From JAXGQD01 sp964401615 (GTDB lineage Bacteria; Bacillota; Clostridia; Saccharofermentanales; Fastidiosipilaceae), in the NCBI GenBank assembly GCA_964401615.1, contig CAYNZF010000001.1, positions 1 to 57,634 of the forward strand: a DNA stretch of 57,634 bases. The letters are read 5' to 3'. Every line of letters begins with the position of its first letter. The first letter of the stretch is position 1. Below the pieces are notes generated by a model that saw only the letters and a list, made by a program, of their open reading frames with translations, did not search any database and had not been told where the DNA came from. Made by a program: the position numbers and the translations under genes. This document shows positions 34,313 through 43,338 of the stretch, piece by piece.

Positions 34313-35241
34313 TAGCCTTCCCCTCCCTTTTTTGCTTTTTTCATCGGCAGCATCCCCGTTTTAAACACCGGCAGCGCCAGCGCGGCAGCGACGGTAATGG
34401 CGGTAAACAGTTTAAGATCGTTGGCCGGCATTCCCATTTCAAGAACGAGCGCGATGATTACCCGATAGGTAATTGCTCCGAACACCAGCGAAAGCAAACG
34501 AACGAAAAAGTTCTTTTTCCCAAACAGCACCTCGCCGATGATCAGCGACGCTAAACCGATCACGATCGATCCAATTCCCATCTGGACATCCGCAAAACTT
34601 TGCTGTTGTGCTATCAGCGCACCGCTGACTGCCACAAGGCCATTACTGATAAGAAGACCCAAAAGAATCATGTGATCGGTATTAATTCCCTGCGCCCTCG
34701 CCATCTGCGGGTTATTGCCCGTTGCGCGCACCGCACAGCCGACCTCGGTGCCGAAAAACCAGTACAAAATTCCCAGAATTCCAAACACACTCAAAAGACC
34801 CAAAACAATGACCGGCACCATTCGGCCAATACCCAGCTGTTCAAACAGCGGCAGCCCACCGAGCCCCGTTTTTTGAATTACGGTGTAGACCGTATCAAGG
34901 CGCAGCAGCGAAAGATTGGCCTTACCCAAAATTCGCAGATTGACCGAATAGAGCGCAATCATCGTTAAAATACCCGACAACAAGGCGGGGATTTTAAGCC
35001 TCGTGTGTAAAATTCCGGTACAAAGGCCGGCCGCCATACCGCCCAACATAGCGAGGAACGTAGCCGCATAAGGGTTGATGCCGTTGTAAATCGCCTGTGC
35101 AGCGATGGCAGCACCCATGGCTATGCTCCCCTCAACCGTTAAATCAGCAATGTTTAAAATACGGTAGGTAATGTAGACACCGATGGTCATCACGGCCCAC
35201 AAAAGGCCAAGCGTGACGGCTCCTAAAAGAATTTGCAGCAT
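34312..35241 (-). CDS. ABC transporter permease (TrpY-like)
   Basis: A 309-residue membrane protein with about eight to nine hydrophobic segments. It belongs to the LivH-related permease group found with COG2984 binding proteins. Marks are YRILNIADLTVEGSIAMGAA near the start and a cytoplasmic loop with TEVGCAVRATGNNPQMARAQGI that should contact the ATPase. It lies between the binding protein and the ATPase genes on one strand. The T-box upstream of the operon implies an amino acid substrate. Confidence 0.88.
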   Translation of the reverse strand: MLQILLGAVTLGLLWAVMTIGVYITYRILNIADLTVEGSIAMGAAIAAQAIYNGINPYAATFLAMLGGMAAGLCTGILHTRLKIPALLSGILTMIALYSVNLRILGKANLSLLRLDTVYTVIQKTGLGGLPLFEQLGIGRMVPVIVLGLLSVFGILGILYWFFGTEVGCAVRATGNNPQMARAQGINTDHMILLGLLISNGLVAVSGALIAQQQSFADVQMGIGSIVIGLASLIIGEVLFGKKNFFVRLLSLVFGAITYRVIIALVLEMGMPANDLKLFTAITVAAALALPVFKTGMLPMKKAKKGGEG

Positions 35242-35270
35242 GATATCACTCGTTTCTGTTTAATGCATAT

Positions 35271-36254
35271 TTACTTTGCCGGAATTACATATTTTTGCAG
35301 ATCGGCAGGGATTTCGATTCCGATTTCGGCGGCGACTGCGCCGTTGATGGCAAAATCAAAGCCTTTAGCCGACTCGATCGGCATGGTTGACGTCTTTGCT
35401 TCACCCTTGAAAATTTTCACAGCCATCAGTCCGGTCTGGTAGCCTAAATCGTAATAGTTTATGCCCAAGGTAGCGAGACCGCCGGTGTTGACCATGCCCG
35501 ATTCGCCGCAGATGACCGGTGTTTTCGACTGCGAAGTTACCCCATGCACCACCGGCATGGCCGAAGCAAAGATATTGTCAGTGGGTATGTAGATTGCATC
35601 GCACTGCCCGACAATCGATTGGGTCGCCTGCTGCACTTCATTCGAATTGGATACGGTCACTTCAACATATTCAAGGCCTGATTTTTCAATGGCATCTTTC
35701 GCTATCTGCGCCTGCAGAATCGAATTATCTTCACTCGAAGTATAGAGTACACCGACTGTTTTTGCATTCGGAACCAGTTTTACAAGCAGGTCGATCTGCT
35801 CTTTAATTGGGTTCATGTCGGTCGTACCGCTTACATTCCCCCCGGGAGCCTCGTTCGAATCGACAAGGCGCGCCACCTCGTAATCAGTAATCGCCGTACC
35901 CAAAATCGGGATATCTGTTGTTTTGCCTGCGATGTTCTGTGCTGCGGGCGTTGCAATCGCAAGAACGAGATCGACTTTATTGCTTACAAAGCGGTCGCTG
36001 ATGGTTGATACATTGGCCGCATCGCCCTGTGCATTCTGATAGTCAATCGTAATTTCTGCGCCGTCGTTATAGCCGTTGTCTTTCAAAGCGGCGATAAAGC
36101 CATCTTTAGAAGCATCAAGCGCGACATGGTCAACATACTGCAGAACACCAATACTCAATTTTTCCGTTTTTGGCGCTGCCTGCGCACAAGCTGCAACGCT
36201 GAGCAAGAGGGCGGCCGTGAGAACCAGGGTTAACACTTTTGCATACTTTTTCAT
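35271..36254 (-). CDS. ABC transporter substrate-binding lipoprotein (TrpX-like)
   Basis: A 327-residue exported binding protein. The signal peptide has a basic MKKYAK start, a hydrophobic core and a lipobox-like LLSVAAC with the acylated Cys near residue 23. The mature part begins with the LSIGVLQYVDHVALDASKDGF pattern of the COG2984 family and has DIPILGTAITDYE and VGVLYTSSEDNS inside. Family members include the tryptophan/aromatic amino acid binding protein TrpX. The T-box just upstream carries a UUC specifier, so phenylalanine is the best guess here. Confidence 0.87.
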   Translation of the reverse strand: MKKYAKVLTLVLTAALLLSVAACAQAAPKTEKLSIGVLQYVDHVALDASKDGFIAALKDNGYNDGAEITIDYQNAQGDAANVSTISDRFVSNKVDLVLAIATPAAQNIAGKTTDIPILGTAITDYEVARLVDSNEAPGGNVSGTTDMNPIKEQIDLLVKLVPNAKTVGVLYTSSEDNSILQAQIAKDAIEKSGLEYVEVTVSNSNEVQQATQSIVGQCDAIYIPTDNIFASAMPVVHGVTSQSKTPVICGESGMVNTGGLATLGINYYDLGYQTGLMAVKIFKGEAKTSTMPIESAKGFDFAINGAVAAEIGIEIPADLQKYVIPAK

Positions 36255-36317
36255 ACATTTTTCCTCATAATAATTATATTCACTAAAACCGTTACCGGTT
36301 CAATGTTTTTTAGCAAT

Positions 36318-36598
36318 AAAAAACGCCCCTGTATTAATAACAGGGGCGAATGTTCATTCGCGGTACCACCTTGTCTTCGTTGTAAAATAATACAACCTTA
36401 GCGAGCAACGACTGCTGCCCCTCCACATTAACGGTTGGACTCCGGCAGAACCTACAGGGCACTCGCCTTTCAGTTCGCAGCTCTCAAGAGGAATTCGCAG
36501 TGTGTCTCATCCTGCTTTCTCGCACCAACCGAAAGCTCTCTGTAATGAAGTGACCGCACTGGTACTGGTTCCTTGTCATCGCTTTTAATTCTTATTTT
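36318..36598 (-). promoter_or_regulatory. T-box leader, UUC (Phe) specifier
   Basis: The minus strand carries a full T-box leader. The core motif AAGGTGGTACCGCG is at 36372-36359. Stem I has the AGTA element (36566-36563) and a distal GGTTGGTGCGAGAAAGCAG. The GAA element is followed by TTC at 36493-36491, read as the specifier codon for Phe. The U after UGG would pair with an A discriminator base, as expected for tRNA-Phe and not for bacterial tRNA-Trp (G). The terminator is a 9-bp CGCCCCTGT hairpin (36324-36348) with T6. Uncharged tRNA would favour readthrough into the ABC transporter genes. Confidence 0.92.
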
Positions 36599-36603
36599 AT
36601 ACG

Positions 36604-36632
36604 ATTTTGTTGTATAAACGAACATTTGTCAA
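36604..36632 (-). promoter_or_regulatory. Probable T-box promoter
   Basis: In minus-strand sense TTGACA (36632-36627) is followed after 17 bases by CAAAAT (36609-36604). The -10 is poor, and a TATAAA just downstream is an alternative. Confidence 0.4.
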
Positions 36633-36657
36633 TTGTTTTTTACCGTTTTTGTGAGAG

Positions 36658-36705
36658 ATCAGCGATTATGTCACCCCCTAAGTAATCAGCGATTATGTCA
36701 CCCCC
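36658..36705. repeat. Two 21-bp direct repeats
   Basis: The 21-base unit ATCAGCGATTATGTCACCCCC occurs at 36658-36678 and again at 36685-36705, a period of 27 bases. Such repeated ends recall the multiple terminal repeats of IS21-type elements, but no transposase gene is present. This may be a leftover end. Confidence 0.5.
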
Positions 36706-36964
36706 CCGTGTTATTACTATTACATGTGTGAAATAAGTGATTCTGATGCGAGGACTATTTTTGGATTAGGGAGTTCTCTCGTACTTGTTTACGGGAGGTG
36801 AAATATTCACTGGTCGTTAACAAGCCCCCTTTGATCGAATTATGGTCACGGCAGCAGCGAGCAGGATTTCGGACAGGGCTGGGGACATAATTGAAGGGTA
36901 AAAACCGCTTTGAAAGGCATCACAGATCACGTCTGCAGAATGATTGAAAAACCTTGCATGTACT
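36706..36964. other. Non-coding stretch, no recognised feature
   Basis: About 260 bases between the direct repeats and the hydrolase gene. A GGGAGGTG sequence near 36791-36798 is followed by only a 30-codon frame, and a minus-strand frame of 69 codons resembles nothing I know. No promoter for a convincing gene was found. It may be decayed mobile DNA. Confidence 0.4.
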
Positions 36965-37774
36965 CTAGATGTGCTTGTCCAGCCACTGCAGGATATCCGC
37001 GATGACTTCGGCTTTGCTCGGTTCATTCAAAATTTCGTGGAAGAGCTGTGAATAAATTCTCAGGCTCTTATCAGCAGAAGCAATTTCATCGAAAAGCTGC
37101 AGTGAGTCTTTGTAAGAAACCAAGCCGTCATTCGCTCCATGTAAAATCAAAACAGGGTCGAGGAACTTGGGGCCCTTGTCTTTCAGGAACGTGACCGCTG
37201 CAAAAATCTGGTTGATCAAACCGATGCTGATTTGTTTTTCTACCAGAGGATCCTTTACATACGCCGCGACCACCTCCGGATCACTGCATACCCCTTCCCC
37301 CAGCGCATTTTCCACATAATGGTCTGCCGGGGCCGGAATAGGGAAATCAGTGCCCATCAAGGGATGATTGTAGCGAGTCAAAGCTCCGGAGAGAATCAGC
37401 CCATCGGCTAGGCCGGGGTAAATCGTGCCGAACAGAGTGACGGTTTCACCCCCCATGCTGTGACCGAAAACGAAGACTTTTTTGCCCGGATTTTCTGCTT
37501 TGGCGAGAGAAAAAATGTTTTCACAGTCATCCGGCATTTCGTGGAAGTCAGCGAAAAACACTTTGGCGCCTTCAGACTTGCCGTGTCCGCGCTGATCGTA
37601 GCGATAGACACTGTAATCATTCTCATTCAATTGGCCGGCAAAATGATCATAGCGATTGAGGTGCTCACACAAGCCATGGGCGATGACGACAACCGCTTTG
37701 GGATCGTTCACCAGGTCCTTGCGCACGCGTAAACGTGTTCCATCATAAGAAGGGTGCATGCTTTCTTCGGTCAT
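36965..37774 (-). CDS. Alpha/beta hydrolase, monoacylglycerol lipase-like
   Basis: A 269-residue alpha/beta hydrolase of the lysophospholipase/monoacylglycerol lipase type. The oxyanion region is YRYDQRGHGKSEG, the nucleophile elbow GHSMGG (Ser about residue 112), the catalytic Asp lies in LILHGANDGLVS and the His in YSQLFHEILNEP. There is no signal peptide, so it acts in the cytoplasm, probably on acylglycerols or related esters. An AAAGGAGG site five bases before the ATG fixes the start. Monocistronic as far as spacing shows. Confidence 0.87.
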   Translation of the reverse strand: MTEESMHPSYDGTRLRVRKDLVNDPKAVVVIAHGLCEHLNRYDHFAGQLNENDYSVYRYDQRGHGKSEGAKVFFADFHEMPDDCENIFSLAKAENPGKKVFVFGHSMGGETVTLFGTIYPGLADGLILSGALTRYNHPLMGTDFPIPAPADHYVENALGEGVCSDPEVVAAYVKDPLVEKQISIGLINQIFAAVTFLKDKGPKFLDPVLILHGANDGLVSYKDSLQLFDEIASADKSLRIYSQLFHEILNEPSKAEVIADILQWLDKHI

Positions 37775-37883
37775 CTGGTGCCTCCTTTGCTCACATAGCC
37801 TGCCCTGTACAGGCCATGAATTATGGGTCCAACAACTTCTGATTTATTGTATCGCTAGTCCACGCTGCTTTGAATCACAAAAA

Positions 37884-38210
37884 TTACTTTTTCGAACGGG
37901 TCAGCCATACTTCGAGAATCGCTCCGTAAAGGACGCCTGCAAGAAAACTGACCGGATCAACAAACCCCGTTGAACTGTAAAACGCGAACGAGACCAGGAG
38001 ACCCAGAAGAGCTCCGCGCATGATGGCTTGAGCGCGGATGCTATCCGGCCAGGGTGCACCGACGACGAGCCCAATAATGACGCGATTGTACCAAAGTGAA
38101 AAAATGAAAATGGGGTCAGCGGAGGAACCGGAGCGTATATAGGCTCCCACCACACAGATGATTCCCAGCAAGGCGCCACCAATCAACGCTTCTGTAAGCC
38201 GTTTTTTCAT
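37884..38210 (-). CDS. Small membrane protein of unknown function
   Basis: A 108-residue protein with three to four hydrophobic segments (about residues 8-24, 40-52, 65-80 and 86-102) and charged ends. Gly/Ala-rich helices (GGALLGIICVVGAYI, RGALLGLLVSFAF) suggest tight packing. I do not recognise the family. A GGAGG site seven bases before the ATG supports translation. No functional hint comes from its neighbours. Confidence 0.65.
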   Translation of the reverse strand: MKKRLTEALIGGALLGIICVVGAYIRSGSSADPIFIFSLWYNRVIIGLVVGAPWPDSIRAQAIMRGALLGLLVSFAFYSSTGFVDPVSFLAGVLYGAILEVWLTRSKK

Positions 38211-38334
38211 TTCGTTTCCTCCACGAGCAATCTCACATTTGTATTATTTGTGTTAATTATACGCCAAGAGTCATGATAATCCGCAAAACACAAAATTCGA
38301 GCCGTATCTCAAAAATTTTTCCACTGCCCGGAAC

Positions 38335-38367
38335 AAAAAAGCCACAGCAAGCCTCGCACGTGCTGTG
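38335..38367 (-). terminator. Terminator of pirin gene
   Basis: CACAGCA (38343-38349) pairs with TGCTGTG (38361-38367). In minus-strand sense the hairpin is followed by GC and T6 (38340-38335). Confidence 0.7.
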
Positions 38368-38407
38368 ACTGTTTGGGTCCTTCAATGCTCTACCGGGAAA
38401 ATACTGC

Positions 38408-39253
38408 TTAGTTTTCGTAGTGAAGACTTTCTTTTAGGAAAGTGCCGTTACGCAGTTCGTCGAAGGCGTGCTCAAGTTCAGCTCGCGTGTTCATCACAAT
38501 TGGTCCACCCCAGGCCACCGGTTCCTCAAGGCGATCTGAGCTCATGAAAAGAAGCTCTGCTGCTGTATCCGTGGCAGCGATTTTAACCGTATCCCCATCA
38601 CTCATGCGCAGCGCGGTTTTTTCAGCTACAAATTCTCCAGCGACCTGAGCGTCACCTTCAAGAGTGAAAATTAGCACCATCTTCTTGGGCTCCGTTTTTA
38701 TTTCGATTTGACCACCTGCATCAAGCTTGATGTCATAATAGTCCAGGGGTAGATGTTTGGCTTGATATCCTTGATGTCCTTCGTACTGCCCGACCAGAAG
38801 TTTTAATTTTCCATTTTCCAAAGGGATTTCTTCAATGTCAGCTGCTTTGATAGCATGATAATCCGGACTGGCCATTTTATCTTCTTTACGCATATTCAGC
38901 CACAGCTGGACTCCGAGCATACGCTTGGACGCAGGCAGCTTTTCTTCATGCATGATGCCCGATCCTGCGGTCATCCACTGCACCTCTCCCGAGGTGACGG
39001 TGTCTTCGTTTCCGATACTGTCGCGGTGAGTCATCGCCCCTTCAGCGAGGAAACTGATGGTCTCGATACCACGATGCGGGTGCATGGGAAAGCCAGCGGT
39101 ATAATCGGCTGGGTTATGGCTGTCAAACGAGTCCAGCATGAGAAATGGGTCATAAGCCTCAACCGTGCCGTGACCCAAAACGCGGACCAGGTGCACTCCT
39201 GCTCCGTCGATTGCATTTTGGCCTCTGACTTGTTTTTGAATGCTTCTTTCCAT
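38408..39253 (-). CDS. Pirin family protein
   Basis: A 281-residue bicupin of the pirin family. The N-terminal cupin has DPFLMLDSF, the metal-binding F-P-M-H-P-H-R-G-I-E-T, and a downstream GEVQWMTAGSGIMHEE segment that supplies the remaining His and Glu ligands. The C-terminal cupin (after about residue 150) is the usual poorly conserved one. Some pirins have quercetin 2,3-dioxygenase activity, others are redox-linked regulators; which applies is unknown. A GAGGAG site precedes the ATG. Confidence 0.93.
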   Translation of the reverse strand: MERSIQKQVRGQNAIDGAGVHLVRVLGHGTVEAYDPFLMLDSFDSHNPADYTAGFPMHPHRGIETISFLAEGAMTHRDSIGNEDTVTSGEVQWMTAGSGIMHEEKLPASKRMLGVQLWLNMRKEDKMASPDYHAIKAADIEEIPLENGKLKLLVGQYEGHQGYQAKHLPLDYYDIKLDAGGQIEIKTEPKKMVLIFTLEGDAQVAGEFVAEKTALRMSDGDTVKIAATDTAAELLFMSSDRLEEPVAWGGPIVMNTRAELEHAFDELRNGTFLKESLHYEN

Positions 39254-39323
39254 GATCGGTCTCCTCTTGAAATTTTATTTTTCTTACTAATTAGTGATAT
39301 TTTACATCCTGCAGCTCTTTGCG

Positions 39324-39836
39324 TCAACTTGACTTGCCTTGATGAAAAAACAGGAGGGCATCCTCAACAAACTGCCGCCTGTCTTTGATGCTTCGTAAAA
39401 TGATGGTATGCCGCTGCCCGTTTCGAGTGCTAATCTGCAATTCCGGCTCTTTCAGAGTAAGACCCGAGCGGTTGCTGCGCTTTTCGACCATTGCCTCCGC
39501 GAGCGAGTCGATTTCCTTCCACGCATAGTTGAAGGCTTGTCCACTGAACGGACGAAACACAAAACGTTCCGCGTCAAGGATGATAATGGGTTGCTTGATA
39601 CCCGCCCCCTTGAGACTCGCCAGAGCGACAAAGCCGGCCAAGGCCACCAATAGCGTCAAGGCAAGTGCAGCGAGCACACTTGGCTGAGGTCCGGTCTGAT
39701 TCAAATAGATCATCAGCATGAAGAGCAAGGCCAGAGCCAAAGCAATCAGGCCGCGCAAAGTCATGCCTCGTGTGTTGATGAAATATTCCTTTTTTCCCGT
39801 ATCGAGGGGCACGGGACTTGCTTTACTCAGGTTCAT
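39324..39836 (-). CDS. Two-helix membrane protein with PH-like tail
   Basis: A 170-residue protein. Two hydrophobic helices (about residues 27-47 and 54-75) are followed by a soluble part with alternating strands (IIILDAERFVFRPF, LQISTRNGQRHTIILRSI) ending in a helix. This layout resembles YcxB/bacterial PH-type membrane proteins. Function unknown. Its start is 21 bases after the pyrophosphatase stop on the same strand, so co-transcription is likely. Confidence 0.6.
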   Translation of the reverse strand: MNLSKASPVPLDTGKKEYFINTRGMTLRGLIALALALLFMLMIYLNQTGPQPSVLAALALTLLVALAGFVALASLKGAGIKQPIIILDAERFVFRPFSGQAFNYAWKEIDSLAEAMVEKRSNRSGLTLKEPELQISTRNGQRHTIILRSIKDRRQFVEDALLFFHQGKSS

Positions 39837-39857
39837 CTCGTCCTTTCACTCCTCAAC

Positions 39858-41483
39858 TCAGACAAAAGCTTCTCCCAGAGCAGGAATCAGCTGTTTTTTT
39901 CTGCTCATGACGTTCGGCAGGAAAAAATGTCCGGACTCATCAGACAACTCAACATTGAAGGCTTCTCCAAGTTCTTTCAGGTGTGAGCCGGCGTAATAAA
40001 GCCAGGTTCCCTCGTTTTTGATGTCCGTCGCCATAAAGAGCAGAAGGTCGAAACGCTGCTTGGGAATAATGTCCAGCATTGTTTCGCTCATACGGGCCAG
40101 AATCGGTTCGAGTTCTGAAAAATTCATGACAGAAACCTGACTGACCCCCACCTTGACCTCACCGAAGTAAAACTCCTTGAAATCAGCGAAGAGGAGTTCC
40201 TCCGGATTATCTGACTTCAACTGATGCGAAAGTGAAAACATTTCCGCACCTAATGCGTTGGCATCCTCACCGGCTAGTTCTGCCAGCCACTGTGCGATGT
40301 CGATGTCCTGCCGTGTACAAGTCGGGGATTTGAACTGCACCGTATCCGAAAGGATGGCGCAGCACATCATGCCCGCGGTTCTGGGCGTCGGCTCAAGTCC
40401 GCTTTCCCGGAACATTTTGGCAATGATGGTCGAGGTGCAGCCCACCGTTTCATTGCGGAACAAGATCGGCCCCGTGGTCTGAATATCACCCAGACGGTGG
40501 TGATCGATAATTCCTTTGACTTCCGCTTGATCAAGGCCTCGAACCGCTTGTGAGCGTTCGTTGTGGTCGACCAGGATGACTTTCTTACGCTGCGGCTGCA
40601 GCAAGTGATAACGCGCGACCATGCCCAGTACGTTTCCGTGATTATCCAGGACAGGATAAGAGCGATAGCGAGAGCTGAGCATATCTTGTTTGACATCGTC
40701 CAGTGCGTCATTTTCATGGAAACTGATCATTTTCGAACTCAAGAGCACATCTTTGACCGGAATGCTGAGCATCGCTTTGGTCAGCGCAGTGTACGGGTCG
40801 AGGGGGGTCGTGATGAGCAGCATACCCTCTTCTTGAAAACGCCTCTCCCATTTCAATCTCAACAAATCTCCTTCTTCGTCGGAGATATAGCACATGACAA
40901 AACCCATTGCTTTAGCCTTGACCGCGCGTGAAATTTGCTCTTCGACCAGAATCTCCGCGAATACCAGCGCGTTTTCTTGAATGGGTTGAGCCGACCGACC
41001 CGACCAGGCGAAGGGAATTTGTAATACTTCCGGCATCACCCCGCTGCAGCGCCCATTGATCGCTTGCAGCAGCAGTCTGCCGTTGATGGGACGCGGCTGT
41101 GAAATATCGTTTGTGTAAAGCAGACTTGCAAAAGCGCCCGCAGACAAAACCCCAGTCAGCTTTCCTTCGCTGTCCAGTACCGGTTTGGACTGATTACCGG
41201 AGGCATCAACTTCTTCCCAGGCTTGCCACAGCGGCATATCCGACTGCAGGGGCTTGACTTTATCGTAGTCAAGATCGCGGAGCTGTACACGCACATCGCG
41301 AATTTCGGGCGGCACTTCGGTCTTAAAGCGGCGCAGAATCCACGTGGTTTCCGGGTTCAGCGGACCACCTCTTACGGCCAGAACATGCGCTCCCTGACGA
41401 GTAAACAGCTCCTCAGCGGCCAGCGCGGAAACCACAGAATCCGTGTCGGGATGTAGATGTCCACATATAAATGTTACTGCCAT
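39858..41483 (-). CDS. ppaC: Manganese-dependent inorganic pyrophosphatase with CBS/DRTGG insert
   Basis: A 541-residue family II inorganic pyrophosphatase. The N-terminal GHLHPDTDS and the later VDHNERSQ and IIDHHRLGD motifs provide the metal ligands of the DHH domain; the DHHA2 domain follows. Between them (about residues 70-300) lies a regulatory insert with two CBS motifs and a DRTGG-like domain, which in studied homologues binds adenine nucleotides and tunes activity. It removes pyrophosphate made in biosynthesis. A GGAG site precedes the ATG. It is divergent from the dipeptidase gene. Confidence 0.92.
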   Translation of the reverse strand: MAVTFICGHLHPDTDSVVSALAAEELFTRQGAHVLAVRGGPLNPETTWILRRFKTEVPPEIRDVRVQLRDLDYDKVKPLQSDMPLWQAWEEVDASGNQSKPVLDSEGKLTGVLSAGAFASLLYTNDISQPRPINGRLLLQAINGRCSGVMPEVLQIPFAWSGRSAQPIQENALVFAEILVEEQISRAVKAKAMGFVMCYISDEEGDLLRLKWERRFQEEGMLLITTPLDPYTALTKAMLSIPVKDVLLSSKMISFHENDALDDVKQDMLSSRYRSYPVLDNHGNVLGMVARYHLLQPQRKKVILVDHNERSQAVRGLDQAEVKGIIDHHRLGDIQTTGPILFRNETVGCTSTIIAKMFRESGLEPTPRTAGMMCCAILSDTVQFKSPTCTRQDIDIAQWLAELAGEDANALGAEMFSLSHQLKSDNPEELLFADFKEFYFGEVKVGVSQVSVMNFSELEPILARMSETMLDIIPKQRFDLLLFMATDIKNEGTWLYYAGSHLKELGEAFNVELSDESGHFFLPNVMSRKKQLIPALGEAFV

Positions 41484-41646
41484 GGTATGCTCCTTTTGTT
41501 GTCAACCTTGATAAATCAATCACAAGTGACTCCCGCTGTATCTTTATTGCTTCTTATTATGGCAAAACTCGACAACTTTTCATATACTTACACCATTGAA
41601 TAATAATCGTCGCATAGATGATTTATGCTATAGAAAGAGGCTTGAA

Positions 41647-42960
41647 ATGCAAATCAACAGCGAAAAAGAGTTCATGATCAAACTATTATCGGAGCAGGTC
41701 AGTATCCCCAGCGTAAAAGCTGAAGCGTCAGCGGGTGCGCCTTTCGGGGTCAAAACGCTTGAGGCACTGGAGCATTTTTTGGCTCAGGCGGAAGCGGATG
41801 GTTTTCGCACAAGGCGCTACGACGGTTACGCCGGCGTCATTGAATTCGGACCGGAGGACAAAGCCGGTATCGCGGGGATCTGCCATCTCGATGTCGTCCC
41901 GGAGGGTGAGTGGACGGACGCATTTTCACCCAGGCTTGAAAATGGTCGCTTGATTGCGCGCGGCAGCAGTGATGACAAGGGTCCGGCCGTGGCGGTTTAT
42001 CTGGCCATGAAGCGCCTAAAAGACTCAGCGTACGAGACCAATTTTAAAATCCAGCTTATTTTGGGGCTGGATGAAGAATCCGGTTCAATGTGCATGAAAC
42101 ACTACCGCGAACGGGCTGAATTACCTGTCGCTGCTTTTACGGCAGATGCTGATTTCCCGGTCATTCACGCTGAAAAGGGCATGTTGGCGTTCAGAATCAA
42201 ATTCTCAGAAAAGCAAGGAGAGCGTGGAGCCCTGCGGCTCATCGCAGCTAAAGCCGGCAGCCGATCGAATGTGATTCCCGGAAAATGTGACCTCACTTGG
42301 CAGGATGCCTCCGGTGAGTATACAGAAAATGTGGCAGGTATCATGGGACATGCCTCAATGCCTGAGTTAGCGAAAAATGCAATATCACTTGCCATGGACC
42401 AGGCCGCGCATAAACTCGCGGCAGCCTCCTCTGTCAATACTTTCGTTGAATTTTATAACAGGCTGATCGGCCTATCCTACTCCGGCGAGGGCATGGGTAT
42501 CAAAGGCAGCGATGAGGTGTCCGGAGCGCTCACCTTCAACACCGGTGTCCTCGACTTTGATGGGCAGCAGGCGACTTTAGTCTGCGACGTGCGCTATCCT
42601 GTTACACACGACGGACAAGTCATCATTGATCAAATCACTGAAGCAGTTCGCTCAGCCGGGGGTCAGTTTGAGCTCTTGTCGAACTCACCTCCCCTCTACT
42701 TCCCCAAAGACCACCCCCTGGTTTCCAGTCTCGAAGGCGTTTATCAACGTCTTTCAGGTGCCAAAGACGAGGCACTGGCCATTGGCGGAGGCACATATGC
42801 GCGCAGTATTCCCAACACCTTGGCTTTCGGACCGGGCTTTCCGGGTGATGAATCACTCGCCCATCAAAACGGTGAGTATGTGGAAATCGACAAGCTTTAT
42901 GATAGTATCCGCTACTACGAAGAGGCTTTTAAAGCACTCGACAAGGCTTTTGCGAAGTAA
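41647..42960 (+). CDS. M20 family dipeptidase (PepV/Sapep-like)
   Basis: A 437-residue metallopeptidase of the M20 PepV/Sapep group. The metal motifs are HLDVVPEGEWTDAFSP, SSDDKGPAVAVYLA with the bridging Asp, GLDEESGS with the catalytic Glu-Glu, and a late His in LAHQNGEYVEID. It cleaves dipeptides in the cytoplasm using Mn or Zn. AGAGG lies six bases before the ATG at 41647. A TTG at 41596 in frame has no binding site and would add 17 unconserved residues. Confidence 0.9.
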   Translation: MQINSEKEFMIKLLSEQVSIPSVKAEASAGAPFGVKTLEALEHFLAQAEADGFRTRRYDGYAGVIEFGPEDKAGIAGICHLDVVPEGEWTDAFSPRLENGRLIARGSSDDKGPAVAVYLAMKRLKDSAYETNFKIQLILGLDEESGSMCMKHYRERAELPVAAFTADADFPVIHAEKGMLAFRIKFSEKQGERGALRLIAAKAGSRSNVIPGKCDLTWQDASGEYTENVAGIMGHASMPELAKNAISLAMDQAAHKLAAASSVNTFVEFYNRLIGLSYSGEGMGIKGSDEVSGALTFNTGVLDFDGQQATLVCDVRYPVTHDGQVIIDQITEAVRSAGGQFELLSNSPPLYFPKDHPLVSSLEGVYQRLSGAKDEALAIGGGTYARSIPNTLAFGPGFPGDESLAHQNGEYVEIDKLYDSIRYYEEAFKALDKAFAK

Positions 42961-43010
42961 TTCACTATAGAAAACCAGCGTTTACCAAACACATCCCACA
43001 GATTGCAGTC

Positions 43011-43060
43011 TGAAAACAAAAACAAGAGGACAATTGCCGGTTAAGCCATTGTCCTCTTGT
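43011..43060 (-). terminator. Terminator of HPr-like gene
   Basis: Perfect 13-bp arms at 43022-43034 and 43048-43060 enclose a 13-base loop. In minus-strand sense a T-rich run (TTGTTTTTGTTTT) follows. It may also block transcription from the convergent dipeptidase gene. Confidence 0.75.
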
Positions 43061-43095
43061 CTATGTAATCAACCTTGTTTCAGGAGAATCTTGTT

Positions 43096-43338
43096 TTATT
43101 TATCGGAACGATATTGCATCATGAACTCCAACACTCTCGCGCGGTCTTCAGGATCTTCACATTCAATCTCAATTTCTTTCGCTTCAGCAACAGACAGGAT
43201 CGCTGAAAAACCAACAAGAGCGGACAGCATGGAGTTTGTAACCAAACGGTCTCCATCTTCTGTAACCAGTGTAACAACACCCTTGCAGCTGGAAATCAAC
43301 TTTTGAAAAGCTTCCACATCAACATTAAATAATTTCAT
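43096..43338 (-). CDS. HPr-like protein lacking the active-site histidine
   Basis: An 80-residue protein whose second half (VTNSMLSALVGFSAILSVAEAKEIEIECEDPED) follows the HPr/Crh pattern around the regulatory serine (here Ser36) and the closing helix. The protein contains no histidine at all, so it cannot carry phosphate from PEP as PtsH does. It could be a Crh-like regulator, a structural HPr-fold protein or an interaction partner of a kinase. GGAGG lies nine bases before the ATG. Monocistronic, followed by a terminator. Confidence 0.7.
   Translation of the reverse strand: MKLFNVDVEAFQKLISSCKGVVTLVTEDGDRLVTNSMLSALVGFSAILSVAEAKEIEIECEDPEDRARVLEFMMQYRSDK

Noticed and set aside
36817..37026. 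A 69-codon minus-strand frame near the direct repeats
   Set aside because: No binding site, no recognisable motif, and it overlaps the 3' end of the hydrolase gene.
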